A DNA stretch of 64,000 nucleotides from Streptomyces sp. ISL-10 (GCF_018614575.1 NZ_JAGGOJ010000008.1:62001-126000); one strand, 5' to 3'. Positions 8,296-17,181 are shown, counted from the stretch's first letter. Notes: a model not told the origin generated them from the sequence alone. A program made the numbers and translations.

Positions 8296-9762
8296 TCAGG
8301 CCGACACGACCCGGACGCTGTCCATCGACGGGTCGGCGGCATCGGGGATCAGCAGCCCGGCGGCGGCACCGCTGCGGAGGTAGTCCATGACCTCCGCCGT
8401 GATCAGTTCTCCGGGAGCCACCGCTGGCACGCCGGGGGGATAGGGGCTGATCATCTCGGCCGCGATCCGCCCCACCGCCTGGGCAGCGGGAACCTGTTCG
8501 GCAGGGCCGAAGAACGCCGTGCGGGGCAGCATCACCTGCTCCAGTTCCAGGGCACCCGGTGCGGGCAGGTCCACCGGCGGGCCGCCGTCGATGTCACCGG
8601 CCTCGGCGGCGGCGACCAGCCGGGTCAGGGCGTCGAGGAACACCTCCTCCGTCCGGTCGTCGTCGGCGTGCGTGATCACGCCGCTGATCCGGCAGGTGTC
8701 CGAGGACCCCATGTCCACACGGCAGTTCGTGCGCAGCCACTCGGCGGCCCGCATGCCGCTGATGCCCAGTTCCCGGACGTCCGCCACGATCTTGAGCAGG
8801 TCGAGGTCGGCCGCGAGGCCCGACTCCACGACGTCGCATCCCATCAGTCGCAGGCCCGGCATGCCGTCCACCGCCGCCCGCAGCCGCCGCGCCCGGCGCA
8901 GGGCGCCGTCGATGAGTTCGTGTCCCTGCTCCACCATCTGGCGACGCCAGCCGTCGAGGGTCGCGTAGACGAGGGACGAGGCGCTCGTCGTGCCGAGGAG
9001 GTCCTCGCGCTGCTTGAGCACATCGGCCGACACCCGGTCTCCCCGCAGGTGGAACACCGAACTCTGCTCGACGGCGCTGCCCATCTTGTGCACGCTCGTG
9101 ACGACGAGATCGGCGTCCGCGTCCATACCCCAGGACGGCAGGGCGTCGTGGAACGGCAGGTGCGCGCCCCACGCCTCGTCGACGATGAGCGGCACGTCCT
9201 CGGCGTGGCAGACCTTGGCCACCCCTTTGATGTCCGCGCAGGAGCCCCAGTCGGTCGGCGTGATCAGCAGCATGCCCTTCGCCTCGGGGTGCTCCGCCAG
9301 GGCCCGCTGGACGGCGTCCGGCTCCGGCGGGTGGGCGAGGTTCCGCTCGGTGTCGAAGCGGGGGTGCACCCAGACCGGCTCGACGCCGCTGATGATGACC
9401 GCCGCGATCACCGACTTGTGGGCGTTGCGGGACACCAGCAGCTTCTCGCCCGGCCCCGCCACGGCCAGCATCGACGTCTTGACCGACAGGGAGCTGCCGC
9501 ACGTCGAGAAGAACGCACGTTCGGCGCCCACCGCGTCGGCCATCAGTTCCTGCGCCTGGTCCAACACGCCCTGGGACTCGCGGCGGTCGTCCAGCCCGTT
9601 GAGGGACAGCACATCGGAACGGAACACACCCTCGCCCAGTACCTCCAGCACCCGGGGGTCGACCCCGCGGCCCTGCTTGTGCCCCGGCGGGCCGTACACG
9701 GTGTCCCCGCGACGGTGGAAATCCGCCAGAGCTTCGAGAACGGGCACACGGGAGTGGTCCAT
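8296..9762 (-). CDS. Orn/Lys/Arg decarboxylase family protein (PLP fold type I)
   Basis: A 488-residue pyridoxal-phosphate enzyme. The opening YGPPGHKQGRG, the cofactor-stacking region STCGSSLSVK, the cofactor Asp in LIVDEAWGAHL and the Schiff-base lysine in TSVHKMGS are all visible. The C-terminal domain is shorter than in the 700-residue enterobacterial inducible enzymes, so it resembles the Bacillus SpeA/YaaO type of about 490 residues. The ATG at 9762 is preceded by AGGAG. The reaction would be decarboxylation of lysine, ornithine or arginine to a polyamine precursor; the substrate is not decided by these motifs. The 260-bp upstream region contains two direct repeats GGTTGCCCCRCG, 30 bp apart. 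Confidence 0.9.
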   Translation of the reverse strand: MDHSRVPVLEALADFHRRGDTVYGPPGHKQGRGVDPRVLEVLGEGVFRSDVLSLNGLDDRRESQGVLDQAQELMADAVGAERAFFSTCGSSLSVKTSMLAVAGPGEKLLVSRNAHKSVIAAVIISGVEPVWVHPRFDTERNLAHPPEPDAVQRALAEHPEAKGMLLITPTDWGSCADIKGVAKVCHAEDVPLIVDEAWGAHLPFHDALPSWGMDADADLVVTSVHKMGSAVEQSSVFHLRGDRVSADVLKQREDLLGTTSASSLVYATLDGWRRQMVEQGHELIDGALRRARRLRAAVDGMPGLRLMGCDVVESGLAADLDLLKIVADVRELGISGMRAAEWLRTNCRVDMGSSDTCRISGVITHADDDRTEEVFLDALTRLVAAAEAGDIDGGPPVDLPAPGALELEQVMLPRTAFFGPAEQVPAAQAVGRIAAEMISPYPPGVPAVAPGELITAEVMDYLRSGAAAGLLIPDAADPSMDSVRVVSA

Positions 9763-10021
9763 GGTGCGGCTCCTGGTCTCGGATCGGCATACGGCCGGTG
9801 CGGCTGTGGGAGACGGGTTGCCCCACGCGGCGCGCTCAAACCGCCGGTTGCCCCGCGTGGGGCCGAGAGCGCCGAAGAATCCTGCGGGACGATGCCGGAC
9901 GCTGTCGAAAAGGGCCTGCCTCGATCGACGCACAGGTGACAACGGTGCGTCACACACGTGACAGCCGCGCCGCTTGGCGCCGCCCTGGCACGAGCGCGTC
10001 CGAACCCTGGAGGAAGAGCAC

Positions 10022-10639
10022 ATGACCATCGTCACTGCGGATTTCGCCATGTCGCTGGACGGCTGCATCGCCGGCACCGGCGTGACCGTCGACAACCCCG
10101 GCGGGCACGGAGCGGAAGCCCTGTTCCACTGGATCCACGACCTTGCCAGCTGGCGGGAGCGCCAGGGCATGACCGGCGGTGAGGAGAACCGCGACTCACA
10201 GATCATGCGCGAATGGTTCGACGCGACCGGCGCGGTGGTCATGGGGCGCCTCATGTACGACACCGGTGAGAAGCCGTGGGGCGACAACCCGCCTTTCCGG
10301 GCCCCTGTGTTCGTGCTCACCCATCGGCCCCGGCGGCCCGTGGTCAAGCAGGGCGGCACCACCTTCACCTTCGTGACCGACGGCATCCACAGCGCGCTCG
10401 AGCAGGCGAGGGCGGCGGCCGGAGGAAGGAACGTCGACATCGCGGGCGGCGCCGACACCGTGCAGCAGTTTCTGCGCGCAGGACTCGTCGACGAGCTCCA
10501 ACTGCACGTGGTGCCTGTGCTGTTGGGCGAAGGTCTGCGACTGTTCGACCGTATCGGCCCGCAGCAGCGGAAGCTGGAGCCGATCAGGGTCGTCGACACA
10601 CCGCGCGCGACGCACCTGAAGTACCGCGTCCTGAAGTAG
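10022..10639 (+). CDS. Dihydrofolate reductase family protein (RibD C-terminal/YwjB-like)
   Basis: A 205-residue protein of the DHFR-like superfamily. It shows MSLDGCIAG near the start, VVMGRLMYDTGE, a VFVLTHRPRRPV strand, and the NADP-binding IAGGADTVQQFLRAGLVDEL segment followed by PVLLGEGLRLFD. These features are typical of RibD_C-type reductases of unknown substrate, not of folate-specific DHFR. The ATG at 10022 follows GGAGGAAGAG. It is divergent from the decarboxylase. It probably reduces a small heterocycle with NADPH; the role is unknown. Confidence 0.88.
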   Translation: MTIVTADFAMSLDGCIAGTGVTVDNPGGHGAEALFHWIHDLASWRERQGMTGGEENRDSQIMREWFDATGAVVMGRLMYDTGEKPWGDNPPFRAPVFVLTHRPRRPVVKQGGTTFTFVTDGIHSALEQARAAAGGRNVDIAGGADTVQQFLRAGLVDELQLHVVPVLLGEGLRLFDRIGPQQRKLEPIRVVDTPRATHLKYRVLK

Positions 10640-10726
10640 GTGGCGTGGCGGGCCGGCTCGGCCGGGTGGCCCGACGCGGCCGGCGACCCGAGGCGCACCG
10701 CTTGGCCAGAAGGTTCCGTCAGGGGC

Positions 10727-10732
10727 TACGGT
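10727..10732 (+). promoter_or_regulatory. -10 box TACGGT placed for a leaderless transcript
   Basis: TACGGT ends six bases before the GTG at 10739, leaving no room for a ribosome binding site. TTGGCC at 10702 is a loose -35 with a 19-bp spacer. Confidence 0.45.
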
Positions 10733-10738
10733 GCTGAG

Positions 10739-12205
10739 GTGGTGATCAGTGGGGAGAACTCGGCGTCGGGTACCGCGTTGCTGCTGGCAGCGGCCCCGGC
10801 CGGCAAAGGCCGCCTTGTCGACGCGGCGTCCGTGCTGCCCGCGCTCGCCGCCGTGCCGGCCCCGGTGCTGACCGGCACGAGGGACGCGGCGGCCACCGTC
10901 ATCGAACTCGCCGACCCGCTCGACCCGCAGACCGTGCTGACCCGCATCCGTGCCGCGGCCGCCGCTCCCGGGCCGCTGTTCCTGTATATGGCCGGGCAGT
11001 TGCATGTCGACCGCAGGCAGAAGCTGCTGCACTTCGCCCTCGCCCGCACGACGCCGGCGACCGTGCGGTACACGGCGCTGCCCTGGCACTGGCTGGCCGG
11101 CGAACTCAGGATCCGCCGGCCGGGGACGACCACGGTGGTGGTCGATCTGGTCGCCGACGACGAGGCGTTGCAGCAGGTGCGCCAAGGGTACGCCGACCTC
11201 GGCCCCGGCACGCTGTTCCAGGGCAGGATCGCACCCGCCCCCGGGCGCCGTACGGTTGTGTCGCCTGTGTACCTCAAGGCCATGGCCGCGATCTGGCGCA
11301 GTGGCGCGCGGCCGTCCCTCGCGCAGTTGCACGAGCAGGCCGCCGCGCAGTCCGGACCGGCCGACGGCGCACTGCTCTTCCCGCTCCCGTCCGGCAGTGC
11401 GACTGCCCCGACTGTCCCGACCGCCGTGTCCGCCGTACCGGCCCCGGCGGCCCCCCACCCGCAAATGCCGACCCCGGCCCAGCTCCCGGGTCCGGCGGGA
11501 CCTGCCGCCGGCGCGGCCGAGAGGCGAGACGCCGCGCCGTCGGCCAATGTGTCCACCCGGCACCAGGTCCCCGCGCGACCTGCCGCCGCCGACGCCGAGC
11601 CCCCGGGTCACGCCTGGACCCAGGCACCGGCCGCCGCCCACGCCCAGCAGCAGGAAACCGCGCGCCCTGCCGCTGTCGCGGCCCATCCCCCGGGCACGGC
11701 CCCGCCGGGACCTGCCGCTGGCGCGGCGGCCCGCGCGCCCGTGGCCACCGTGCAGCCGGCCGCCGCGGCCGGCGACCCTCATCCGGCGATCCTCGCCGCG
11801 GCGCGCGCCGGCCGGCACACCGAGGCCGCCGCTGCCGCGGCGGCCTGTGAGGCTGATGCCCTGCGCGCGTACGGACCGGGTTCGGTGCAGGCACTCCACT
11901 GGCTGGAGGTACGGGCCGACCTCGCGCGTCTCGCCCAGGACCCCGCGCGCAGCTGCGAACTGTGGATGGCCGTGGCCGATGCCCGACTACGCCGGCAGCA
12001 GACGGCCGACGACCCCGACGTCGAAGGCGCGGTCGACCGCGCCCACCACCAGTGGGAGCAGATCCGCGACGCCGCACGTGCACGCCGACTCGCCCCGGAG
12101 CTCGTACGGTTGCGCCGACGGGTGCCGGGCCGTCAGCGCGGCGCACTGCAGTTGCTCCAGCGCAGACTGGAGCAACTGCAGTCGGGGCCGTCCGTCGCGA
12201 CCTGA
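10739..12205 (+). CDS. Degenerate caspase-like protein with Pro/Ala-rich linker and C-terminal helical domain
   Basis: About 488 residues from a GTG at 10739 with no Shine-Dalgarno but a -10 box six bases upstream. The N-terminal 190 residues follow the pattern of actinobacterial caspase-like (C14) domains: a LFLYMAGQL segment where active members have YYAGHG, RYTALPWHWLAGELR, then TTVVVDLVADDEAL where active members have VVILDCCFSG. The catalytic His and Cys are therefore absent, so it looks like a pseudo-protease. A 170-residue low-complexity Pro/Ala linker follows, then an Ala-rich helical region (about 370-480) resembling tetratricopeptide units (ALHWLEVRADLARLAQDP). The caspase assignment is an inference from pattern. 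It could be a scaffold or regulator. Confidence 0.65.
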   Translation: MVISGENSASGTALLLAAAPAGKGRLVDAASVLPALAAVPAPVLTGTRDAAATVIELADPLDPQTVLTRIRAAAAAPGPLFLYMAGQLHVDRRQKLLHFALARTTPATVRYTALPWHWLAGELRIRRPGTTTVVVDLVADDEALQQVRQGYADLGPGTLFQGRIAPAPGRRTVVSPVYLKAMAAIWRSGARPSLAQLHEQAAAQSGPADGALLFPLPSGSATAPTVPTAVSAVPAPAAPHPQMPTPAQLPGPAGPAAGAAERRDAAPSANVSTRHQVPARPAAADAEPPGHAWTQAPAAAHAQQQETARPAAVAAHPPGTAPPGPAAGAAARAPVATVQPAAAAGDPHPAILAAARAGRHTEAAAAAAACEADALRAYGPGSVQALHWLEVRADLARLAQDPARSCELWMAVADARLRRQQTADDPDVEGAVDRAHHQWEQIRDAARARRLAPELVRLRRRVPGRQRGALQLLQRRLEQLQSGPSVAT

Positions 12206-12235
12206 ACGCTCCCGCGCACCAACAAGTCGGACGCC

Positions 12236-12559
12236 TCCTGCCCCGGTCATCAGGTATGTCGGCCTCGATCCGCTTCTTGCGGATCCGGCCTGTGACGGGT
12301 TCGTCCTCAAAACGCCCCTCGACCTGAAGCCGGACCCGTTCCACCGGTTCGGTCCGGGTCTCGACCACCGGCCGCTCCTCGTACAGCGGGACGTCGTGGC
12401 CCCCAGCGGAGGTCTCCGAGCCGGACGTCACCGCGCCGACGCCCCCGCTTCTGCGATGCCCCCCGCTTCTGCGATGCCCGCCGCTTCTGCGATGCCCGCG
12501 GCTCCGGCCGCACCGGCAGCCGCGCTCCCGGGACGGTTCGCGTCCTGCCATGCGGCGTC
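12236..12559 (-). pseudogene. DUF2382 tail separated from its PRC-barrel gene
   Basis: Directly after the stop of the PRC-barrel gene the same frame continues as DAAWQDANRPGSAAAGAAG, an Ala/Gly linker, before a second stop. In the next frame the typical DUF2382 segment follows: GGHDVPLYEERPVVETRTEP, VERVRL and VTGRIRKKRIEADIPDD. PRC-barrel and DUF2382 are normally one protein of about 280-320 residues in Streptomyces. Here a TGA stands where a conserved TGG is expected, and a frameshift follows in the repeat linker. Part of the DUF2382 domain is also missing. Confidence 0.75.
12445..12496 (-). repeat. Three 18-bp tandem repeats in the linker of the broken PRC-barrel/DUF2382 gene
   Basis: CCGCTTCTGCGATGCC occurs three times with an 18-bp period (12445, 12463, 12481). 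On the minus strand it encodes repeated GIAEAG/A units. It probably grew by slippage and lies just upstream of the frame change. Confidence 0.85.
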
Positions 12560-12877
12560 TCAGCCGATGCTGTAGTACCTGTACAGGCGCTCCTCCTCCT
12601 GGCGGGAGAGGTGTCCGCCGGCGTCGACGTCGACGTGGGGAGCGTCCTTGATGGTGTTCTTGGGGTAGGGCACCTCCAAGTGGTCCTCGACCATGGTGGC
12701 GTCCCGGATCGGAACGAACGACTCGTTGGTTCCGAACAGACCGGTCTGCACACTGACCCAGTCCGGTTGCCCCGTGGCGTCGTCGACGAAGACATGTTTG
12801 GCGTTGCCGACCTTGTTGCCCTCGGCGTCATAGACCGGTCGGTCCAGCACCTTCGGTATCTGGTCACGGGTGATCAC
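12560..12877 (-). CDS. PRC-barrel domain protein, truncated by a nonsense codon
   Basis: 105 residues from a GTG at 12877 with GGGAGGAAG upstream. It has the PRC-barrel core: ITRDQIPKVLDRPVYDAEGN, VFVDDATGQPDWVSVQTG, SFVPIRDATM and HLSRQEEERLYRYYSIG. In homologues a Trp follows this end (YYGIDW-like), and here the codon is TGA. The following bases still encode the expected DAAWQDANRPG continuation, which shows the stop is recent. The PRC barrel alone might fold and be made. The family is linked to stress responses, but no precise function is known. Confidence 0.8.
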   Translation of the reverse strand: MITRDQIPKVLDRPVYDAEGNKVGNAKHVFVDDATGQPDWVSVQTGLFGTNESFVPIRDATMVEDHLEVPYPKNTIKDAPHVDVDAGGHLSRQEEERLYRYYSIG

Positions 12878-13060
12878 TTGCTTCCTCCCTCTCGCGCGGC
12901 GTGCCTTCCCCGAGCGCGGGTAACCGTAAGAAATAGCGATAAACAACCACCAAAGGGACGTCATCGCGCTGAGGGGAGGAGTGATCCCTGGCCTTCCGTC
13001 CAGGCCCGAGCGCAATTAAGTTCTGATCGGTAACGGAATGGAATCACGACAGGAGGCATC

Positions 13061-13447
13061 GTGCGTGTCAAGGACTTCGACCACGTCGTGCTCAACGTCC
13101 AGGACGTCGAGCGCGCCCTGGAGTTCTACTGCGGACCGCTCGGCCTGGAGCCGGTCAGAGTGGAGGAGTGGCGGGCGGGCAAGGCGCCGTTCCCTTCGGC
13201 GCGGATCAGCCCGACGAGCATCATCGACCTGGTCAGCAGGCCGCGCGGCGAGTCCAACGTCGACCACATCTGCCTCGTCGTCGACCCGATCGACTGGCAG
13301 GAGGTCGTCGACTCCGGCCGGTTCACCGTCCTCGAAGGCCCGGTCGAACGCTACGGCGCGCGGGGCGACGCGCAGTCGATATACGTGCAGGACCCGGACG
13401 GCAACACTGTCGAACTGCGCTGGTATCCGCAGGACGCCGCAGGCTGA
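13061..13447 (+). CDS. VOC (glyoxalase/bleomycin-resistance) family protein
   Basis: 128 residues from a GTG at 13061 with AGGAGG ten bases upstream. It contains two beta-alpha-beta-beta-beta halves: FDHVVLNVQDVERALEFYCG and VDHICLVVD, plus the closing YVQDPDGNTVELRWYP. Metal-ligand candidates are His in FDHV, Glu/Asp near IIDLV, His in VDHIC and Glu in VELRW. The VOC fold covers glyoxalases, ring-cleavage dioxygenases and drug-binding proteins, so the reaction is undefined. It starts 184 bp after, and divergent from, the PRC-barrel gene. Confidence 0.88.
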   Translation: MRVKDFDHVVLNVQDVERALEFYCGPLGLEPVRVEEWRAGKAPFPSARISPTSIIDLVSRPRGESNVDHICLVVDPIDWQEVVDSGRFTVLEGPVERYGARGDAQSIYVQDPDGNTVELRWYPQDAAG

Positions 13448-13488
13448 GGCAGCCCGTCGACGCCCGGCACCGCCCGTGACGTCGGCCG

Positions 13489-14372
13489 TCACGGCACGAG
13501 CGGGCGGACCTCCTCGGCCACGAACCGTACGAAGCCCACCGGGTCCGGCTCGTCGGCGGTCGGCTGGGGCACGACCGTGTCGACCCTGGCGTCCGCGAGT
13601 CGTTGCACGGCCTTGGCCACCGCGCCCGCACCCCCGGCGACACCCCAGCTCAAGCCCCGACTCGCCGTGGGAGCCGTGAAGTTCGGCCCTCAGTCGGTCT
13701 TCGGCGCCGGGTCCGGTCGCGGCGTGGGCGTAGACGACCACCTGATGGGGCTCGGTGCGTCCGCCCGCGGTGCGTCCCTCGTCGATGAGCCGCTGGGCCC
13801 GGCGCACGCCGTCGACGGACACGCTCGCCTCCAGCAGCGTCCCGTCGGCCACTTCGCCCGACAGCGCGCAGCGACTTGGGCCCGAGCGCGTCGGCGAGCA
13901 CGGGAGGCGCGGCCGTGGGCGGCCAGTCCAGGGCGACGCCGTCGAGCCTCACGTAGCGGCCCTCCACCGTCATCCGCTCACCGCCCAACAGCGCCCGCAT
14001 CCCCGCCAGATGCTCGCGCAGCAGCGTGAGCGGCGACTCGACCCGCGCACCGACCTGGCCCATCCAGTCCTGCACACCGTGCCCGAGTGCCGGCGTTACG
14101 CGCCCGGAGAACAGCCGCAGGAGGGTGGCGGCCTTCATCGAGGTCAGTGCAACGTTGCGCAACGGGACCGGCAACAGGCCAACGCCCACCCGCAGTCGCT
14201 CAGTCCAGGCCAGGGCGGCCGCCGCGGTGGCAATTCCGCTTTCAGGGAAGCAGTCCTCCCAGAGCCACAACTCCTCCAGTCCTGCCGCATCGGCCGCACG
14301 GGCCATGGCAGGGAGCCGCTCGGGTGGCAACTGCGGCCGGAACACAGCGCCGAGAGCAGTCGTGGAGCCCAT
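13489..14372 (-). pseudogene. LLM-class flavin (F420)-dependent oxidoreductase, two frameshifts
   Basis: The first frame from an ATG at 14372 reads ALGAVFRPQLPPERLPAMAR, GLEELWLWEDCFPESG, RLRVGVGLLPVPLRNVALTS, VTPALGHGVQDWM and VLADALGPKSLRAVG: a luciferase-like (beta/alpha)8 oxidoreductase. Near 13855 similarity moves to a second frame (MADGTLLEASVSVDGVRRAQ, VVVYAHAATG) and near 13660 to a third (GVAGGAGAVAKAVQRLADAR, PDPVGFVRFVAEEVRPLVP, stop 13489). The full set of pieces makes about 290 residues, the normal family length. Both lesions are small indels. F420 versus FMN use cannot be settled. Confidence 0.85.
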
Positions 14373-14968
14373 TCCTACTGACCCGCACGGGCGCCCCACA
14401 AGACGGCGCGACAGCACAACGCCCCAAGACGGCGCCCACCACATGGCGCTCACAACCCGACGCCCAGCTGCGGCGCTCACGTGCGCGCGTCACGCGTCGC
14501 ACGGCCGGCTCCTCGCGGGATCACCGGGCGCCGCGGGTGAGCACCGCCCGCAGTCCGACCGTTGCGCCGGGCGCGGAGCGCCCGTGGAGCGGGACCGGTC
14601 GGCCATCCAGCCCGCCGGCAGCGAGGATGCGACCTCGGTCTCCCGCAGAACGGCGTTGCCGGGGTTCATGATGGTCACTTGGGCGGATGTCGATCGGCGC
14701 GCGGCGACGGTGGCACCACCGAGCGCCGCCGGTACATCGGGCGGGCACTCGCGCCGCACGAACGAGCCGTGCCCCACGAACGAGCCGTGCCGTACGTCCT
14801 ATGAACGGCCCTGCGTTGCGACGTGAACGTCTCATCGCCGGCGCTGCAACACCTCGGTTCCCGGGGGTCACACCAGGTCCGACCTGCCCGTTTTTCGGCT
14901 GACATGCGAGCCATGTCGGGTCGTGCAACGCTGAACGCGCCCAGACCCCCACCTCGAAGGAGCCACTG
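14373..14968. other. Stretch of about 600 bp without a convincing gene
   Basis: Several short frames exist but none has a good start, a ribosome site or a recognisable product. It contains two copies of CACGAACGAGCCGTGCC (14758 and 14776, 18-bp period). The last part holds the leader of the small gene at 14969. Confidence 0.5.
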
Positions 14969-15163
14969 ATGGGTATCAAGGACCAGTTCCGGGACAAGGC
15001 CGAGCAGCTCAAGGACGAGGCGCAGAAGCGCATGGACGATGCCAAGTCGCGCGGCCGGCAGCAGTCCGAGGAGCGTGCCCGGCAGCAGCGGAAGCGCGGC
15101 CGGCAGGCCGGTGAACCGCGCCAGGAGAGGCTGGACGAGGACCAGAACCGCTACCAGAGCTGA
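14969..15163 (+). CDS. Small, highly charged CsbD-like/hydrophilin-type protein
   Basis: 64 residues, ATG preceded by AAGGAG. The sequence begins MGIKDQFRDKAEQLKDEA and is almost entirely charged and polar (Lys, Arg, Glu, Asp, Gln), predicted to be one long helix or disordered. There is no membrane segment and no cysteine. It resembles small Streptomyces stress-type proteins with a CsbD-like opening, although length and motif are too short for a firm assignment. A strong hairpin terminator follows at once, so it is probably a single-gene transcript. Confidence 0.8.
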   Translation: MGIKDQFRDKAEQLKDEAQKRMDDAKSRGRQQSEERARQQRKRGRQAGEPRQERLDEDQNRYQS

Positions 15164-15181
15164 TCCGGGCGTCACGTGAGA

Positions 15182-15216
15182 CGAAGGGGCGCACCCTTCC
15201 CGGGTGCGCCCCTTCG
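15182..15216 (+). terminator. Strong hairpin terminator after the small charged protein
   Basis: A perfect 15-bp stem (CGAAGGGGCGCACCC and its complement at 15202-15216) with a TTCCC loop. No U-tract, as is usual in Streptomyces. Confidence 0.85.
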
Positions 15217-15407
15217 CCATGGGCACCGGCCCGCCGGATGGTTCCGATCCGTTCACCCCGGCACAAGCGGTCACCGGCCGATGGGCGCCTGGACGGTCCG
15301 CCCGCGGCGCGCCGTCCGCCGGTGACGCAAGGCAATCCCTCATCGCCGAGTGCCGCGGAGGCCCAACTACAGTCGGGGAGCAGCCAGTACGCACCCCGGA
15401 GACCTCC

Positions 15408-16136
15408 TTGACCCAGCACCTCACTGTCGTCACCGGCGGCAGCCGCGGAATCGGCGCCGCGATCTGCCAGCGCCTCGCCGCCGAAGGCCACGACGTGGTG
15501 GTCGGCTACCGGTCCGACGAAGCCGCCGCGCTGACCGTCGTCAAGGCGGTCACCGACACCGGGCGGCGCGCGCTCGCCGTCCCTGTCGACACCGCCGACG
15601 AGGCGTCCGTCGACGGGCTGTTCGACCGTGCCGCCGAACTGGGCGCCGTCACCGGCCTCGTCAACAACGCGGGCATCAGCGGCCCCAACGGCCGCCTGGC
15701 CGACGCCGATGCCGAGGGCATGCGCCGCGCCCTGGAGGTCAACGTCCTCGGCTACCTGCTCTGCGCGCGCAGGGCCGTCCGCGACATGACCGGCACCCGC
15801 GGCGGCGCCATCGTCAACATCTCCTCGGCGGCCGCGACGCTCGGCAGCCCCGGCCAGTACGTGCACTACGCCGCGACCAAGGCGGCAGTCGACGCCATGA
15901 CCGTCGGCCTGGCCAAGGAGGTCGCCGCCGACGGCGTACGCGTCAACTGCGTCGCGCCCGGCGTCATCCGGACCGAATTCCACGAGGATCCGGAGCGCCC
16001 CTCCAAGCTGGCCGGCACCATTCCGCTCGGCCGTGCGGGACGGCCGGAAGAGATCGCCGGGTCCGTCGCCTGGCTGCTGTCCGACGACGCGTCCTTCACC
16101 ACAGGTGCGGTGCTGCGCGTCGCGGGCGGCATGTAG
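15408..16136 (+). CDS. Short-chain dehydrogenase/reductase (SDR family)
   Basis: 242 residues from a TTG at 15408 with GGAG six bases upstream. The Rossmann NAD(P) motif TGGSRGIG is near the N-terminus, the structural NNAG follows (VNNAGISGP), and the catalytic Ser-Tyr-Lys lies in NISSAAATLGS and YVHYAATK. The C-terminal RPEEIAGSVAWLLSDDASF is classical. The closest functional group is FabG-like or glucose-dehydrogenase-like oxidoreductases that act on keto or hydroxyl groups. The substrate is unknown. It stands alone between a terminator and an oppositely oriented sortase. Confidence 0.93.
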   Translation: MTQHLTVVTGGSRGIGAAICQRLAAEGHDVVVGYRSDEAAALTVVKAVTDTGRRALAVPVDTADEASVDGLFDRAAELGAVTGLVNNAGISGPNGRLADADAEGMRRALEVNVLGYLLCARRAVRDMTGTRGGAIVNISSAAATLGSPGQYVHYAATKAAVDAMTVGLAKEVAADGVRVNCVAPGVIRTEFHEDPERPSKLAGTIPLGRAGRPEEIAGSVAWLLSDDASFTTGAVLRVAGGM

Positions 16137-16224
16137 CCGACGGGGGAGCGCGCGGACGCCGGGACGCTCGGTCCGCGGCGGCGGTCCGCGGCGGTGCGCA
16201 CGACCACGCTCAGTGCGGGCGACG

Positions 16225-16998
16225 TCAGCCGGCGGCCTGCTCCGGCACCGCCTCACGCAGCACGCCAACCTTGTCGATGCGGTGCTCGGGGTTGCCCCGG
16301 TCGTCGCGCCAGAAATTGCCCGCCGCGTTGTCCTCGGGCGTTGCGCAGGTCGAGATCGTGATCATCGCCTGGGTCGGCCGCTCGCCGGGACGACCGGGGA
16401 CGGCCGCCCGCTGCTCGGCGAGGGAGCGCTCGGAGCGGAACGAGGTCGTCCTGGTCTCTGTGATCTCGTACTCGTACACCTTGCCGCCCGCCCGGACGAA
16501 CACCGATGCGCCCTCGTCGAGCGACGGCAGATCGCGCAGCGGACCGCCCGCGGAGAGGCGGTGCGCGGTGACCAGGTAGTTTCCTACCTCGCCGGGACCG
16601 ACGCCGCCGTTCTCGCCGTAGGGGCTGGCGCCGACGCCACGGTTCTGTATCCGGGTGCCCGGCCAGTCGTCGGTCGTGCCCTCGTACGGGACGACCTTCA
16701 GCTCCTTGAGCCCGATGGACGGTATGGACAGCAGCGCCGTCTCCGTCCGGGGCCGGGACGCCTCGGGGGCCGGCGTTGCGGACGCCCTCTCGACCGCGGG
16801 CTCCAGTGGCGTCACCGTGGGGGCTGAGGGGGAGGGAGAGGGCGGCGCGGAGGGCACACCGCGGTCGAGCGCGGTGGACGCGCTGCCTGCGGTGAGGCGC
16901 TCCGCCGCCGCGCCGGTGTCCGCCGCGGCGGTGCATCCGGCGAGCACGACGACGAGCCCGCTCGCCACGGCGAGGGGAACAGCTCGGAGAACAGTCAT
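16225..16998 (-). CDS. Class E/F-type sortase with a lipobox-like signal
   Basis: 257 residues. The N-terminus has a hydrophobic segment ending in VVLAGCTAA, a lipobox-like motif, so the protein may be a lipoprotein instead of the usual helix-anchored sortase. A Ser/Pro/Thr linker is followed by the sortase beta-barrel: LLSIPSIGL, NYLVTAHRL with the catalytic His, TISTCATPED with the catalytic Cys, and HRIDKVGVL with the Arg. Sortases join sorting-signal proteins to the cell wall or to each other. No LPxTG/LAxTG substrate gene is visible nearby. The start at 16998 lacks a clear ribosome site. Confidence 0.85.
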   Translation of the reverse strand: MTVLRAVPLAVASGLVVVLAGCTAAADTGAAAERLTAGSASTALDRGVPSAPPSPSPSAPTVTPLEPAVERASATPAPEASRPRTETALLSIPSIGLKELKVVPYEGTTDDWPGTRIQNRGVGASPYGENGGVGPGEVGNYLVTAHRLSAGGPLRDLPSLDEGASVFVRAGGKVYEYEITETRTTSFRSERSLAEQRAAVPGRPGERPTQAMITISTCATPEDNAAGNFWRDDRGNPEHRIDKVGVLREAVPEQAAG

Positions 16999-17181
16999 GG
17001 GAATCCGGGATCGGTAGCCGGGGAGACGGCCGGCGCCCGGCGTGGGGCACGCCGATCACACCAATGGCCTCTTTTCAGACACAACGACGTCATTCGGCCG
17101 GATGTTCCCCTGTCTCGGCCGGAGTACGTGCCCCAGCGGATCGATGCAGGTCAGGCGCTTGTGTCAGTGCCGCGTGCCAGC

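Noticed and set aside
14490..14777. A 95-residue minus-strand gene
   Set aside because: No ribosome site, an Arg/Ser/Pro-rich tail and no recognisable motif. It may be a relic but cannot be supported.
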